Origin: a virus
IMG/VR virus record: IMGVR_UViG_3300010883_000362
Location: 1 to 26,671 of that record
Length of the DNA stretch: 26,671 bases
Reading direction: 5' to 3' (one strand)
Below, piece by piece: positions 1 to 9,468 of the stretch; the first letter of the stretch is position 1, and every line of letters starts with the position of its first letter. The notes beneath the pieces are model-generated. The model was not told where the DNA came from. It was given only the letters and a program-made list of their open reading frames with translations, and ran no database searches. Position numbers and translations under genes: made by a program.

Positions 1-205
1 GGTCTGGGTCATTAACCGTGGCCAGTTTAATCATGCACCAGCCCTGCGTGTCTGTCGCCGGATACGAAACATGTGTCGATTTCATGTAATCACTATCGTC
101 AGTAACTGCTTCTTTTATCAATGGATTAAGGGCACCAGTAGCACCATTTTGCTTTACCCACTCGGCATCTCCACCGTCAGAGTTTGGTCTTGCGTATTGT
201 GTCAT
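1..205 (-). CDS. Partial virion structural protein (N-terminus only)
   Basis: The gene begins with ATG at 205 and runs off the left edge, so only about 68 N-terminal residues are visible. They begin MTQYARPNSDGGDAEW and continue with acidic DDSDYM. This resembles the start of many phage virion proteins, in which an arPdsD element is followed by a dDsdYi element and then a beta-rich, probably jelly-roll domain. An AGAGGA ribosome-binding site lies about 8 nt upstream of the ATG, in the short gap after the stop of the preceding fibre gene. It is the last gene visible in the tail/fibre cluster. A structural role is inferred from motif resemblance and position only. Confidence 0.6.
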   Translation of the reverse strand, partial: MTQYARPNSDGGDAEWVKQNGATGALNPLIKEAVTDDSDYMKSTHVSYPATDTQGWCMIKLATVNDPD

Positions 206-221
206 TTTTTATTTCCTCTGT

Positions 222-1253
222 CTAGCTAAGATTCTGTCCTATAACATAGCCATCAAAGTTTGAGGACGCAGTAGTACATATGTATCCATACACATCGACG
301 CCGGTGCTAGTATTTGTAGGTGCTGTGCCTCCGGGCCATATCACTGTGGTGCTGGCATAGGCAAGAGTGTCAGAACCTCCCCATGCAAACCTTATGACAA
401 GCTTCTGTCCAAGCACAGCGTTTTGAATGTCTAATCCTGTAATAGCACCATTGGTGATAACGGTAAAGTAGTTTGCTTTAGTTGCGTCAATTGCGACACT
501 GCCACTTTGGGCTGTGTATGCTTTTGTGGTTCCGATATATCTAGCTCCAAGGTCGAGATCTCCGTCAACCTGAAGGTGTCCCCCTTCAGTGAGATTCATT
601 CTCTCCAAGCCTGCCCCATTGAGCCACGAAAATGATTCTGAAGTATCGCCATCAGCATCTACCTGAAAGATCATGTCTCCTTCAGCTTTGATGGTTATAT
701 CCCCATCAGTAGCCGAATAGAGTGTTTTGCTAATAATGATTTTCTCAGAAGAGGTGTCAAACTTCATATAGGAGTTACTGCCCTCAGTAATATTAAGGGC
801 GTCTGCTAAACTATCCGTAAGCGTCATCGTGTTAGTGGTAGTGACGCCACCAAAGACAATATCAAGACCAGCCGCAGCAGTATCGACTACCATGCTGCCA
901 CAAGCTAGAGAGCCAACATTGGTAATGTTAGCGTCACTAAAAGATGTGGCACCAAAAGTGTTGGCAGCAGCCGTCGAAGTTATTCCTCCGGCGGGGGTTA
1001 GTAGGCCAGCAGAACTAAGGGTCATCTTGGATGCAGCAGTGCCATCTGCTGCCAGATAGAACACCATTTTTGTTTGGTTCTCGCTAGCGGTAAACGCTTC
1101 TTCTGCAACGGCTTCTATTTTGCCGACGACTAAAGTAGCATAAGTACCATCGGGATCACGGGCAACAAAGCCTAATCTACCAATAACAGCGTCGGTGGTA
1201 ACACTGTTATCACCCATGCCCTCTGGGCCTTGTAATACTATAGTATGAACCAT
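222..1253 (-). CDS. Tail-fibre-like structural protein, 343 aa
   Basis: This is a probable virion fibre or appendage protein, rich in Thr, Ser, Ala, Gly and Asp with short beta-type repeats. I start it at the ATG at 1253 (MVHTIVLQ) because AAGGGG sits 6 nt upstream. The longer frame opening at 1295 would overlap the previous stop at 1270 and has no clear ribosome-binding site. The centre contains TFGATSFSDANITNVGSL and SFSWLNGAGLERMNL, typical of phage fibre shafts that carry short 'truth-label' repeats. The last 95 residues resemble the C-terminal module of its three upstream neighbours (beta strands ending in DGYVIGQNL). It is co-directional, 16 nt after the preceding gene. The receptor or binding target is unknown. 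Confidence 0.7.
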   Translation of the reverse strand: MVHTIVLQGPEGMGDNSVTTDAVIGRLGFVARDPDGTYATLVVGKIEAVAEEAFTASENQTKMVFYLAADGTAASKMTLSSAGLLTPAGGITSTAAANTFGATSFSDANITNVGSLACGSMVVDTAAAGLDIVFGGVTTTNTMTLTDSLADALNITEGSNSYMKFDTSSEKIIISKTLYSATDGDITIKAEGDMIFQVDADGDTSESFSWLNGAGLERMNLTEGGHLQVDGDLDLGARYIGTTKAYTAQSGSVAIDATKANYFTVITNGAITGLDIQNAVLGQKLVIRFAWGGSDTLAYASTTVIWPGGTAPTNTSTGVDVYGYICTTASSNFDGYVIGQNLS

Positions 1254-1269
1254 ATCAAACCCCTTTGTG

Positions 1270-3171
1270 CTATACAGCGTACCAATCTGCACCATCGGAA
1301 ATGAATGTCACAGCTTCATTCTGATAATTAAGTTCTACGTTTCCAGCACCACCATCAATATTATCAGCACTAGCAATAGTTATTTTGTGACCATCATTAG
1401 TTTTCTTTTTGATTGTCACTGTAGTGCCATTGGCTACGTCGGCATTTAAAGTCACCGTTATTGGTGATCCACCTGTAGTATCTGCAAGAATATATCTGCT
1501 CGATGTAGCGGATATTGCCGTAGCAGAAGTGACCGTGCTAACAGTGTGGTTAATTTGACTAGCCGTAGCTGTAACGCCGTCGAGGATGTTAAGCTCGGCG
1601 GCAGTAGATGTGACATCTGTACCACCAATATCAAGAGTGGTAACGCTGATTTCTCCAGCCACCGTCACCACACCATCGGCAACCGTAATTAAGTCTGTAT
1701 CATCTGTATGGCCAATAGTGGACCCATTAATCACAACATCATCAATATCTAGAGACCCGCCAGAAATCAGGCCGGTGGTGGTAATGGTGCTTGCGCCATT
1801 ATCAATGTTACCAAATCCAGATGTTATGGAACCAGCGTTCAAAGCCCCAACTGTGGTTACATTACTTAGAGTATCCAAAGCGGTCTCAAAATATGTTTCA
1901 AAATCGCTTAGTGCCACTTGGACCATCGCGCCATTATCATTTACCACAACCCTGTCAGCATCAGCCAGCGTAGTTGAGGTGGCAGCAGTTCCACCGTCCA
2001 CGATGTTAAGCTCAGCAGCACTAGAAGTAACCAAAGTGTCGGCCAATTTAAGACCATAAGAGGCTTCATCATGAGAAGCAATATCAACAGTATAGTTACC
2101 ATCTTTGAAAACAACTTCAGCGGCGTCCAACTTAATCATATCAGGGACAGTAGCATTATGAATACCACCACCATCTGGAACTTTCAAGTCGGTGCCCTGA
2201 ACAATCCCCGCCGCACTATAAATAACAGCTTTGCTATTAACAACAGTACCGGCAACAGAACCATCCAAAAGGTTAAGTTCGGCAGTTGTGACGCTGGCCC
2301 CGTCCAGTATCTCTAGCTCTACCTCTGTGATAGCAGCCGAGCCAATGGTAAATCCAGTTGCTGTCACAGTGCTGTTGAAAGTAGCTGCTCCAGCCTCACT
2401 ACCATCAAGAGTTAAAGCGGTGATTACTTCATCTGCATCGTCCACCTTAAAGATAATATCAGCATCAGTTGCCGCAGCGTCTATGGTGATGTTACCAACT
2501 GAGGTTGTAATAGTAACAGCAGCATCACCAGTTGTAATGTCGTCAGCAGCAGTTTCTCCACCACCACTGGCATAAGTCTTAAGTTCAGAAGCAAGTACCA
2601 TCTTCATGGTGCCGCCGTCATTCACCAAAATGCCATCAGCGTCCACGATGGTACAGGATACTCTAGCAGTACCACCATCAATCTTGTTGAGTTCTTCTGG
2701 AGTTGAGGTAATCGCTGTAGTACTAGCAACAGCCAGCACTGGTAAATAACCATTAGCGTTGGGTAGATAAATTGTTTTGCTAGGGGTTGTTGGATCAATA
2801 ATTGTCAAAGTTGTTTCAAAAGCATCTGCCGTGACTCCCTCAAATACAACGGCATTTGCCGCATTCATCGTCACAGTATCAACAGTAGTTGTGGTGCCAG
2901 TGACCGTAAGGTCTCCGGTAACTGTAAGGTTGTCGGCAACAGTTACTTCAGAAGTGGCATGGCCAATTGTGATAGCCTTCCCGCTAGTGTCAGTTCCAAT
3001 CTTGAAAACTGAATTGCTATGGTCCCAAAAAAGCGAAACGTCTTGATCCGCACCGAACCAGACTTTATCATCATCTTGAAATTCTATATCTCCGTTGTCA
3101 TCAGCAAGATAAAATTTATTTGCTGCTGACTGACCTTCAGTAATTCCAAAAGCATGTGGTGAATATGACAT
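1270..3171 (-). CDS. Tail-fibre-like structural protein with AELNILDG repeats, 633 aa
   Basis: This is a long, low-complexity, beta-rich protein of the kind found as fibres in many aquatic phages. It starts at ATG 3171 with AGGAG 9 nt upstream. AEL(N/E)(I/L)LDG-type units recur at scattered places (ITEVELEILDGASVTTAELN, SAAELNIVDGGT, TAAELNILDGVTATAS). A second module of about 35 residues, DADRVVVNDNGAMVQVALS, occurs once here, with a diverged copy nearer the N-terminus (VDADGILVNDGGTMKMVL), and also occurs in the 1526-aa fibre. The C-terminal 80 residues (TVTIKKKTNDGHKITI, then DNIDGG, then FISDGADWYAV) match the C-terminal module of the neighbouring fibre genes. It has its own promoter-like element about 40 nt upstream. 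It probably encodes a trimeric fibre, but the exact role is unknown. Confidence 0.75.
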   Translation of the reverse strand: MSYSPHAFGITEGQSAANKFYLADDNGDIEFQDDDKVWFGADQDVSLFWDHSNSVFKIGTDTSGKAITIGHATSEVTVADNLTVTGDLTVTGTTTTVDTVTMNAANAVVFEGVTADAFETTLTIIDPTTPSKTIYLPNANGYLPVLAVASTTAITSTPEELNKIDGGTARVSCTIVDADGILVNDGGTMKMVLASELKTYASGGGETAADDITTGDAAVTITTSVGNITIDAAATDADIIFKVDDADEVITALTLDGSEAGAATFNSTVTATGFTIGSAAITEVELEILDGASVTTAELNLLDGSVAGTVVNSKAVIYSAAGIVQGTDLKVPDGGGIHNATVPDMIKLDAAEVVFKDGNYTVDIASHDEASYGLKLADTLVTSSAAELNIVDGGTAATSTTLADADRVVVNDNGAMVQVALSDFETYFETALDTLSNVTTVGALNAGSITSGFGNIDNGASTITTTGLISGGSLDIDDVVINGSTIGHTDDTDLITVADGVVTVAGEISVTTLDIGGTDVTSTAAELNILDGVTATASQINHTVSTVTSATAISATSSRYILADTTGGSPITVTLNADVANGTTVTIKKKTNDGHKITIASADNIDGGAGNVELNYQNEAVTFISDGADWYAV

Positions 3172-3211
3172 AGCTATTATCTCCTAGAGTGGATATGGTT
3201 TACTATAATAG

Positions 3212-3218
3212 TATACAC
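3212..3218 (-). promoter_or_regulatory. GTGTATA late-promoter-like element
   Basis: On the minus strand this reads GTGTATACT, 41 nt before the ATG at 3171, in the gap between two fibre genes. The same GTGTATA core appears in four other intergenic gaps on this strand. No good -35 box sits 17 bp upstream; a TTGACT lies only 6 bp before the TATACT. I read it as a -10-type late promoter, by inference. Confidence 0.5.
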
Positions 3219-3219
3219 G

Positions 3220-4344
3220 TTAAGTCAAATACCAGTGACTATTATTAGAAATAGCAGTTACCGACTCATAAAGGTTGTCGATGCCGAAAGAAGACGATCC
3301 GTCTATAGTTTCTGAGCCATAAGGATTAATGGTAACTACATTGCTACCCGCAGTTCTTTTGAATATAAACTCCTTGCCCCCATTGCCCGCTGCTGTTGGT
3401 AGGGCTATCTCTATTGACTCAGATGAAGAGTCTACAAATACTACGCAGTCGCTAATTAGTAGTGTCGCATCTGCGATTATAGACTTGTATGTTCGCCAGC
3501 CTGTCTTTGGGGATGTAGTTTGACTAGTTCCATCAGAAAAATTAATGGCCGGGGCCGTAATAACCCCTCCCGAATCCACATAAGATAAAACAGTGTCGGC
3601 ACTATTTTTCCATTGCTGTAAGTGGGCCGACTGTGACACGGCACCTCTAACTGTAATACCCACCGTTGAAGATAAAGCATTATCGTATAGTAAGCCTCCA
3701 ACCTTATCTACATTAAACAGTACAGAATCTTTATGTGTTACCCAGAAACCATTAGAGTAATTTATTAGCGATGATGTATCGCTAGTAACATACATTCCAA
3801 CCGAGCCGTTATTTCCATAAACGTATCCCTGATCTGGAGATTCCGTCGCTGTTGAAGGAGAATTTTTAAGACCCAACTTCCAAGTGGGCATGAGATTGTC
3901 TTCAAGGTACAAGCCTATTGTTCTATCATTAGCATTATCTATATAGGCATGGATAAGATTACCAGAAGAAGTTCTAGTTATAGTAAGAGTAGAACCAGAA
4001 TTGGAAACATCAAATCGATGATCTCCAGACTCGTCTAGAAAAGAGGATCTACCCGCCGGATATGTCACGAATACCACGGAGGTGCCATCAAGAGAAATTT
4101 TTACGCCTGCGCCACTGCTACCATCTAGAACGGTGTCTCGGGACAAGGTGTTAGTCGATGAAGAATAGGTTCCTATGCCTACTTCCCACCGGGTCATATT
4201 TTCTATGGTATAATATGTCTGATTGCCGTTGCCAATCCCATTGGCAAAAGTTTGAAATCCACCATAAGCCCCGCCCAACGCGATGTCAGACGTGCCAATG
4301 GTGGTGGTTTCTTCTTTTACTCTGTCTGCTACAACTACAGCCAC
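3220..4344 (-). CDS. Tail-fibre-like protein, 374 aa, GTG start
   Basis: The N-terminus (DRVKEETTTIGTSDIALGGA, GFQTFANGIGNGNQTYYTI, then WEVGIGTY) matches a common N-terminal domain of phage fibre and structural proteins of the 'vke.tt..gtg...l.ga..gf..f' type. That domain is usually followed by TLSRDTVL and VFVTYPA, both present here, and it probably attaches the protein to the virion. The C-terminus (IEIALPTAAGNGGKEFIFKR, INPYGSETIDG, HWYLT) is the module shared by this fibre cluster. The start is GTG at 4344, with AGGTGAG about 6 nt upstream; no ATG fits. It begins 16 nt after the stop of the 1526-aa fibre and is probably co-transcribed with it. Confidence 0.75.
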   Translation of the reverse strand: MAVVVADRVKEETTTIGTSDIALGGAYGGFQTFANGIGNGNQTYYTIENMTRWEVGIGTYSSSTNTLSRDTVLDGSSGAGVKISLDGTSVVFVTYPAGRSSFLDESGDHRFDVSNSGSTLTITRTSSGNLIHAYIDNANDRTIGLYLEDNLMPTWKLGLKNSPSTATESPDQGYVYGNNGSVGMYVTSDTSSLINYSNGFWVTHKDSVLFNVDKVGGLLYDNALSSTVGITVRGAVSQSAHLQQWKNSADTVLSYVDSGGVITAPAINFSDGTSQTTSPKTGWRTYKSIIADATLLISDCVVFVDSSSESIEIALPTAAGNGGKEFIFKRTAGSNVVTINPYGSETIDGSSSFGIDNLYESVTAISNNSHWYLT

Positions 4345-4360
4345 GTTCTACTCACCTATA

Positions 4361-7300
4361 CTAAGGATGAACCGATATTCCATGGAGAATGTGATAGCTT
4401 GTACCGTCAGAAACGACAGTCATCACTTGATAAAGATCAGTAAGAATTTTCGAGCTTGCACCATCAATTGTACTCGCTGAATAAATGGTTACATCGTAGT
4501 CGCCATCGCCAATCATCTTGATAGCATATTTAGTTCCGGCTGGAGTGCTGCTGGGCAGCGTGATAGTGCAGGAATTATCACTTGTATTTACAAGAGTTAC
4601 AGACGTATCAGCCGTATGGCTGGTCGTTACCGTTCTCACATTATTCATATATTCTTTAAGATCATCAACTGCGCATTGAACCATTGTCCCATTATCATTA
4701 AGAACAACTCTATCGGCATCTACAACTACAGTCGCTGTGGCAGAATTATCGCCGTCTAAGATATTAAGCTCTTCTGTAGTTATAGTTACTCCGTCAAGTA
4801 TATTAATCTCTCCGGCGGTAGACGTTACGCCGTCAAGTATATTAAGCTCCCCTGTAGTTAGGGTCGCTCCATCAAGAATATTAAGTTCCGCCGTGGTAAC
4901 CGTTGCTCCATCAAGAATCTCTAGCTCAGCCTCCAGAATAGCCGCATCTCCAATGGTGAGACCAGTAGCGTTGAAAATTCCACCTTGATCCAGATGAGCC
5001 ACCGTTGCGCCGTCTGCCCTTTCCCACTCTTGCACCTTGACAATATTATCACTAGACTCTGCTCTAACTACCAGAGTGGCGCTTGGATTAATAGTTGCCT
5101 CACCAATAGACATCCTCTTGAGAGACATGTCACCAGCAATAGTAGTTCCTAGAGCAATCTTATTATTTATTTCTTCAACACCGCCACCAATCAACCTGTT
5201 GGTCCCACCAGCACCCACTGTTAGTTCAATATTAAGAGAACCTGACACGGCCTCTAAAGCGTTATCGCCAATGCCGATAGACCTTTGACTGGAAGCAAAC
5301 TGGCCAGCAGAGTCTCCGATAAAGACTGCGTACTGAGAATTATCTGCATCATACCCAGCGCTAGAGCCAATAAATACTGAGTGCGATGCGTTGACAGTAC
5401 CGTAACCGGTTCTATAGCCAACAAAGTTAGAGTAATCACAGCCAGAAGCATTAAGGCCAGCTTCTGGACCTATAAAACTAGTAAAATCACAGAATACAGC
5501 ATTGTCAGCAGACTTATAGCCGATCATGTTGTTGTAAGTATTATTGACTGCATCAATAGTACTAGTGTTTGTGAATGCGTGATTATAGTTATTAAGAATC
5601 CTTGAAGTAGTGTCATCTAAGTAAGTAGCAAACTCAACAATCTTCATCTTACCAAGTGTTCCACCCGTACTTAGAGCTAAGTATGAAGTATCGCTAGACA
5701 CCGTGGACACATCGGTTGCCTTGCTCATCTCCTCGATGTTTAGATTAAATACTTCGTTCTCTGCCGTAGTATCTATATAGCTACTAAGCCCTACTCCCGG
5801 TATAGTTATAATTCCACTAGTACTACCAATACTTGTACCATCACTAAATCTAACTGAACCTAATAGATTGAGGTCTCCCTTAAGCTCAGCGACTGGCCTA
5901 ATAGGACTGGGAACATAGTAGCTAGGATAAGTACTCATAGCATTTGCATTATGCCGGAGAGTAAATATTGTGTCTACTGTATCATCAGCACCCCTAAAGG
6001 TAAATGCAACACCGCCCTGAACTTGGTCATTGATCGTGTCAACCTTTTCAATGATTGAGCCAATTCCGTCATCAAATTGATCGTTATAATGCCTCAGTAC
6101 TAACTGGTCAACTCCCTGATCGGAAGTCACTATAAATCTAGCTCTTGGAACAGAGAGAAATCTCTCGTCAACAGATGGACCCATAAGCCCATCAAGAATA
6201 ATATTGTCTTCGTTGGCTCCAATTAGAATAGTATAATCAGTATCTGTTCCTCGACCAATTTCCTCCGTGCCGATAATAATACTATTGCTAACATCATTAT
6301 CAGAAGTCTTCAAGGCATTATGCCCAATGATTACATTGTGACTACCGCCGACTAAAGATCGACCAGTATTATTTCCCACAAGGGTATTGCCACTACCAGA
6401 GGTAATTCTATAGCCAGCTAAATACCCAAACGCCGAATTGCCTCGACTATTTGTTAGCTTGTTTAACGCCCTATCTCCAAAGGATGTATTCTCTCTACGT
6501 TCATAACCTAATATATGAGCTTCTCTACTACTAGGAGAAGATCTACCAGCAAATGTATTGCCGCTTGAGTCAGTATAGACCCCCTTTGCGCCAGATACAT
6601 CATAGATATTAAGACTTAAATCAAATCTGTTGCCCGCATCGTCCATAAAATATGGAGCTTGCGTTTGAAGATTGACCCCGCCCCAATACTGCTCAGATCC
6701 ATTCAGGCCGCTAATATAGATCTTTCCAAATTCAGACGTGATAGATGGAGCCTGCTTCTTACCCATCTCTCTTATACTGAGTACGGGTTTACTTCCACTG
6801 CCATCCACATCCCTATCATCAATCGTTAATGTCTCATTGGGGCTAGTTGTATTAATTCCAACCCGGTGATAAGAATCCTTGCTCCAATCAAGAGCGATGA
6901 TTTCTCTTCTAACACCACTCTGAAATACGCTTAAGTCTACAGTGCTTTGATTAAAATTATAGTCAAGCTCAAACCCTTGGACTCCACTATTTTCAGGAGA
7001 AAGAAGTTGCAAAGATGACTTGTTGCCTGAAGCGGAAGTCACTCTCAGTATAGCGTCGCCAGTAGCCTGAATATTAGTAATCGTATTGGGCAGAGGTGCA
7101 TTAAATCCATCTGAGGAATTAGTGATACCCACTAGACCCGGAGAACTCGACCTCATGATAATAAATGCATTCAGTGGGGTCGGTGTGTCATCATAAGCAG
7201 AAATTACAAGCCTGTCTGTCGCTTGATTATCTAGAATTGTATTTTTGGTATCTACATAATCAATTCCAAACCCAACAATATGCTCTCCCTGACTTCCGAC

Positions 7301-8941
7301 TTCTTTCCGCATAGTCCTGCTGACAAGTCTTTGGCCAACAGTAACACCTGATGACAAGGAAGAATAAGTAACCCTATATGCATTGACTTCACCAGACCCA
7401 ACAAAGTTAATATTCGAAACGTTTGCTAGACGACTATCTACACCACGGGGGTCAGGTTTAAACAAATCTTCAGTACCGAAAAAGATTGCATTTTCATCTA
7501 CAGTAGAACCGATCACCAAGTCTGTATCAGAATCAAACTCAGAAACTCCCTTGACAAAAATACCATAACCAGATGGGCCACAAGAAATCATGGACAGATT
7601 TTTTCTGCCAATAATTCTATCTGTTTTTAAATGGCTTCCAGAAGCAATATGGATACTAATATTGCTATTCCATGCAGATCTAGAATATGGACTATCCATC
7701 TCTAAGCAGGTAAGAGTCGCATCTGTAGAAGTAAAAATAAACTCATAGTCTCTTCTATAATCAATACCACTAGACTGTAGAACAAATCCTCCTCCCTCTA
7801 TCTGTTGATCCTGTAGCCAACCACATGGTGCGCCTCCTCCAGACACACAAATGTCTCCACTAGAGGCTAGATAAAGAGTTCTACACTCATAAATACAGCT
7901 ATTAATCTCTGTATAATTAAAAGTAGTGACATCAGCCGTTCCGCTAATAGTAATATTTCCAAAGTGAGCGTCCCACCTTAAGTCTGGAGTGCCCAAGGAA
8001 AACTCGGTATTCCAGAGTGGAACTATATTACCACGAGAAGTAACTAGACCTTCATCTCCAGACGGAAGATTGGTGCCAAGGCCTATGAGGCCGCCACTAG
8101 ATAAGAATATAACATCAGATTTAACATAGTCGCCTCCACCCGGCGTCTGCTCTGGGCCACCGCGACGTATAGAAAAATTACCTGAATCAGGATATTCTAA
8201 TACATCAGATACGAAGAGATTACGCCAACTCTTCTTCTCATGTCCAAGGTCATATATTCCAGACTCTGAAGGAGATACGGTTCCAGCAACTTGCAGCGTA
8301 CCATAGTTGTGTAGAGTGTCTGTACCTATGGCTAACACGAGATTATACAGGTCACCTCTCATGAGAGGAACTAAACCCGACCCCAAGGGGTTGTCACATA
8401 CCCCGCTTTCATCTATATTGTGACTGCCCAAGTAGAAGTTATAACTAGAATTTGTGCCTATATAATGTCCAGCAGCATGCCCGATAGCAATGTTATAATT
8501 GCCTTCTTTATTCGATCTGAGAGCATTGCTACCAATAGCAACATTGCCTGAACCATATATATTATTGGTAAGAGCCTGAAACCCTAGGGCGGAATTATTA
8601 TCCCCATAAAGGTTACAACTCATGGCATACGAACCTATGGCGGTATTAGAGAATCCGTCATAGTTGTTTCCCAGAGCAAAGTAGCCAAACGCAGAATTAT
8701 CTGTGCTACTATAACCGGCCAGATATAGATTCTTTATGGTGTCAATGCCAGCCTTAGTTGTTCTAACGTCAGGCGTGGAAAAGTTGAGAGAGTTTAGATT
8801 GTTGTCATCTGTGAATAGATGTACAGAGTCTATAATGTCAAGCAGGTTATGCCTGACATCATTAGGAGAAACTGCCCCAGTAGAATTATTGGGTATTTCT
8901 CGCTTTATATTATCTATGAGTTGTAACTTATCTACAATCAT
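4361..8941 (-). CDS. Giant tail fibre with YadA-like head repeats, 1526 aa
   Basis: This is the largest protein in the window and the likely main receptor-binding or long fibre. Residues 8-42 (a short helical segment with SPNDVRHNLLDIIDS) look like a phage-fibre N-terminal attachment element. Three blocks of YadA/Hep-Hag-type head repeats follow, with units such as NSAFGYFAL, NTAIGSYAM, NVAIGSNAL and YNIAIGHAAG. They lie at roughly residues 80-170, 815-905 and 1135-1235. These motifs form trimeric left-handed beta rolls in bacterial adhesins. Near residues 1345-1397 there is a tandem 13-residue ILDG repeat, then a DADRVVLNDNGTMVQ module. The C-terminal module (CTITLPSSTPAGTKYAIKM, STIDGAS, VVSDGTSYHIL) is shared with neighbours. 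The ATG at 8941 has only a weak GGGGT upstream. It may be translationally coupled to the gene before it. Confidence 0.85.
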   Translation of the reverse strand: MIVDKLQLIDNIKREIPNNSTGAVSPNDVRHNLLDIIDSVHLFTDDNNLNSLNFSTPDVRTTKAGIDTIKNLYLAGYSSTDNSAFGYFALGNNYDGFSNTAIGSYAMSCNLYGDNNSALGFQALTNNIYGSGNVAIGSNALRSNKEGNYNIAIGHAAGHYIGTNSSYNFYLGSHNIDESGVCDNPLGSGLVPLMRGDLYNLVLAIGTDTLHNYGTLQVAGTVSPSESGIYDLGHEKKSWRNLFVSDVLEYPDSGNFSIRRGGPEQTPGGGDYVKSDVIFLSSGGLIGLGTNLPSGDEGLVTSRGNIVPLWNTEFSLGTPDLRWDAHFGNITISGTADVTTFNYTEINSCIYECRTLYLASSGDICVSGGGAPCGWLQDQQIEGGGFVLQSSGIDYRRDYEFIFTSTDATLTCLEMDSPYSRSAWNSNISIHIASGSHLKTDRIIGRKNLSMISCGPSGYGIFVKGVSEFDSDTDLVIGSTVDENAIFFGTEDLFKPDPRGVDSRLANVSNINFVGSGEVNAYRVTYSSLSSGVTVGQRLVSRTMRKEVGSQGEHIVGFGIDYVDTKNTILDNQATDRLVISAYDDTPTPLNAFIIMRSSSPGLVGITNSSDGFNAPLPNTITNIQATGDAILRVTSASGNKSSLQLLSPENSGVQGFELDYNFNQSTVDLSVFQSGVRREIIALDWSKDSYHRVGINTTSPNETLTIDDRDVDGSGSKPVLSIREMGKKQAPSITSEFGKIYISGLNGSEQYWGGVNLQTQAPYFMDDAGNRFDLSLNIYDVSGAKGVYTDSSGNTFAGRSSPSSREAHILGYERRENTSFGDRALNKLTNSRGNSAFGYLAGYRITSGSGNTLVGNNTGRSLVGGSHNVIIGHNALKTSDNDVSNSIIIGTEEIGRGTDTDYTILIGANEDNIILDGLMGPSVDERFLSVPRARFIVTSDQGVDQLVLRHYNDQFDDGIGSIIEKVDTINDQVQGGVAFTFRGADDTVDTIFTLRHNANAMSTYPSYYVPSPIRPVAELKGDLNLLGSVRFSDGTSIGSTSGIITIPGVGLSSYIDTTAENEVFNLNIEEMSKATDVSTVSSDTSYLALSTGGTLGKMKIVEFATYLDDTTSRILNNYNHAFTNTSTIDAVNNTYNNMIGYKSADNAVFCDFTSFIGPEAGLNASGCDYSNFVGYRTGYGTVNASHSVFIGSSAGYDADNSQYAVFIGDSAGQFASSQRSIGIGDNALEAVSGSLNIELTVGAGGTNRLIGGGVEEINNKIALGTTIAGDMSLKRMSIGEATINPSATLVVRAESSDNIVKVQEWERADGATVAHLDQGGIFNATGLTIGDAAILEAELEILDGATVTTAELNILDGATLTTGELNILDGVTSTAGEINILDGVTITTEELNILDGDNSATATVVVDADRVVLNDNGTMVQCAVDDLKEYMNNVRTVTTSHTADTSVTLVNTSDNSCTITLPSSTPAGTKYAIKMIGDGDYDVTIYSASTIDGASSKILTDLYQVMTVVSDGTSYHILHGISVHP
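4751..4906 (-). repeat. 39-bp in-frame tandem repeat (4 copies plus a partial)
   Basis: Four consecutive 39-bp units begin at 4751, 4790, 4829 and 4868, with a degenerate partial unit from 4907. Each encodes a 13-residue unit of the form ILDGxTxTTxELN. The units differ at many third positions, so the array is old or under selection for the protein rather than a recent slippage product. It lies within the 1526-aa fibre gene, close to its C-terminal domain. Confidence 0.85.
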
Positions 8942-8956
8942 TTTTGTACCCGACCC

Positions 8957-9421
8957 CTACTTAAAGCTGATTTCGAGAGTACCCATGTCAAACTTGACAT
9001 TGTCGCCGGTATAAATAATTCGTGGATTGGTTAACTCGGCATGCAGAAGCACATTGCCAGAACCAAACACTCCATTATCCAAGACAGCTACCCCAGAAAC
9101 CCAGCCCCAGTCAATAAGGGCGGTACTAAAGACAATTTGTCCACTATTTCTAATAACTCCACTACCAGCCCCATCGTCTTCCCCCGTAAGGGACCATGTC
9201 AGGTCTCCATCTTCAAATGGCGATCCCATACTTACTCTTCCATAGCCTGTTCCAGAGCCATTAATTCCGGTGGGCATTTCAATAAGAGTAGCTCCAGTCA
9301 TACTGTCCTCTGGGACACCGCTAGTTAAAGCGATAGAAATCTCAGTAGGCTTAGTAAAGGAATCACTCCTAAAAACATGATTTAAGAGGTTTTTTTCCAA
9401 ATAATCAGAGAATGCGACCAT
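8957..9421 (-). CDS. Small phage structural protein, 154 aa
   Basis: This is a small virion-type protein. Its N-terminus (VAFSDYLEKNLLNHVFRSD, then FTKPTEISIALTSGVP) matches a widespread family found next to fibre genes in many phages, in which residues of the form 'yLe..lL.hvfr...ytrP' are followed by beta strands. The middle has GTGYGRV and the end has a short GDNVKFDMGTLEISFK strand pair. I start at ATG 9421, which has AGGAG 8 nt upstream. The longer frame from 9496 would begin inside the terminator stem and add an unlikely hydrophobic leader. It is the first gene after the capsid terminator and has its own promoter-like element. The function is inferred as a tail or fibre-base component. 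Confidence 0.7.
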   Translation of the reverse strand: MVAFSDYLEKNLLNHVFRSDSFTKPTEISIALTSGVPEDSMTGATLIEMPTGINGSGTGYGRVSMGSPFEDGDLTWSLTGEDDGAGSGVIRNSGQIVFSTALIDWGWVSGVAVLDNGVFGSGNVLLHAELTNPRIIYTGDNVKFDMGTLEISFK

Positions 9422-9468
9422 GTTAATCTCCTGTGTGTATAGTCCTAAAAGAAAGCTTTCTACTAGTA

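Noticed and set aside
1586-2059. Long open frame on the plus strand antisense to the fibre genes
   Set aside because: It is an antisense shadow of the repetitive Thr/Ser/Ala/Asp-rich coding frame. It has no ribosome-binding site and its translation is low-complexity.
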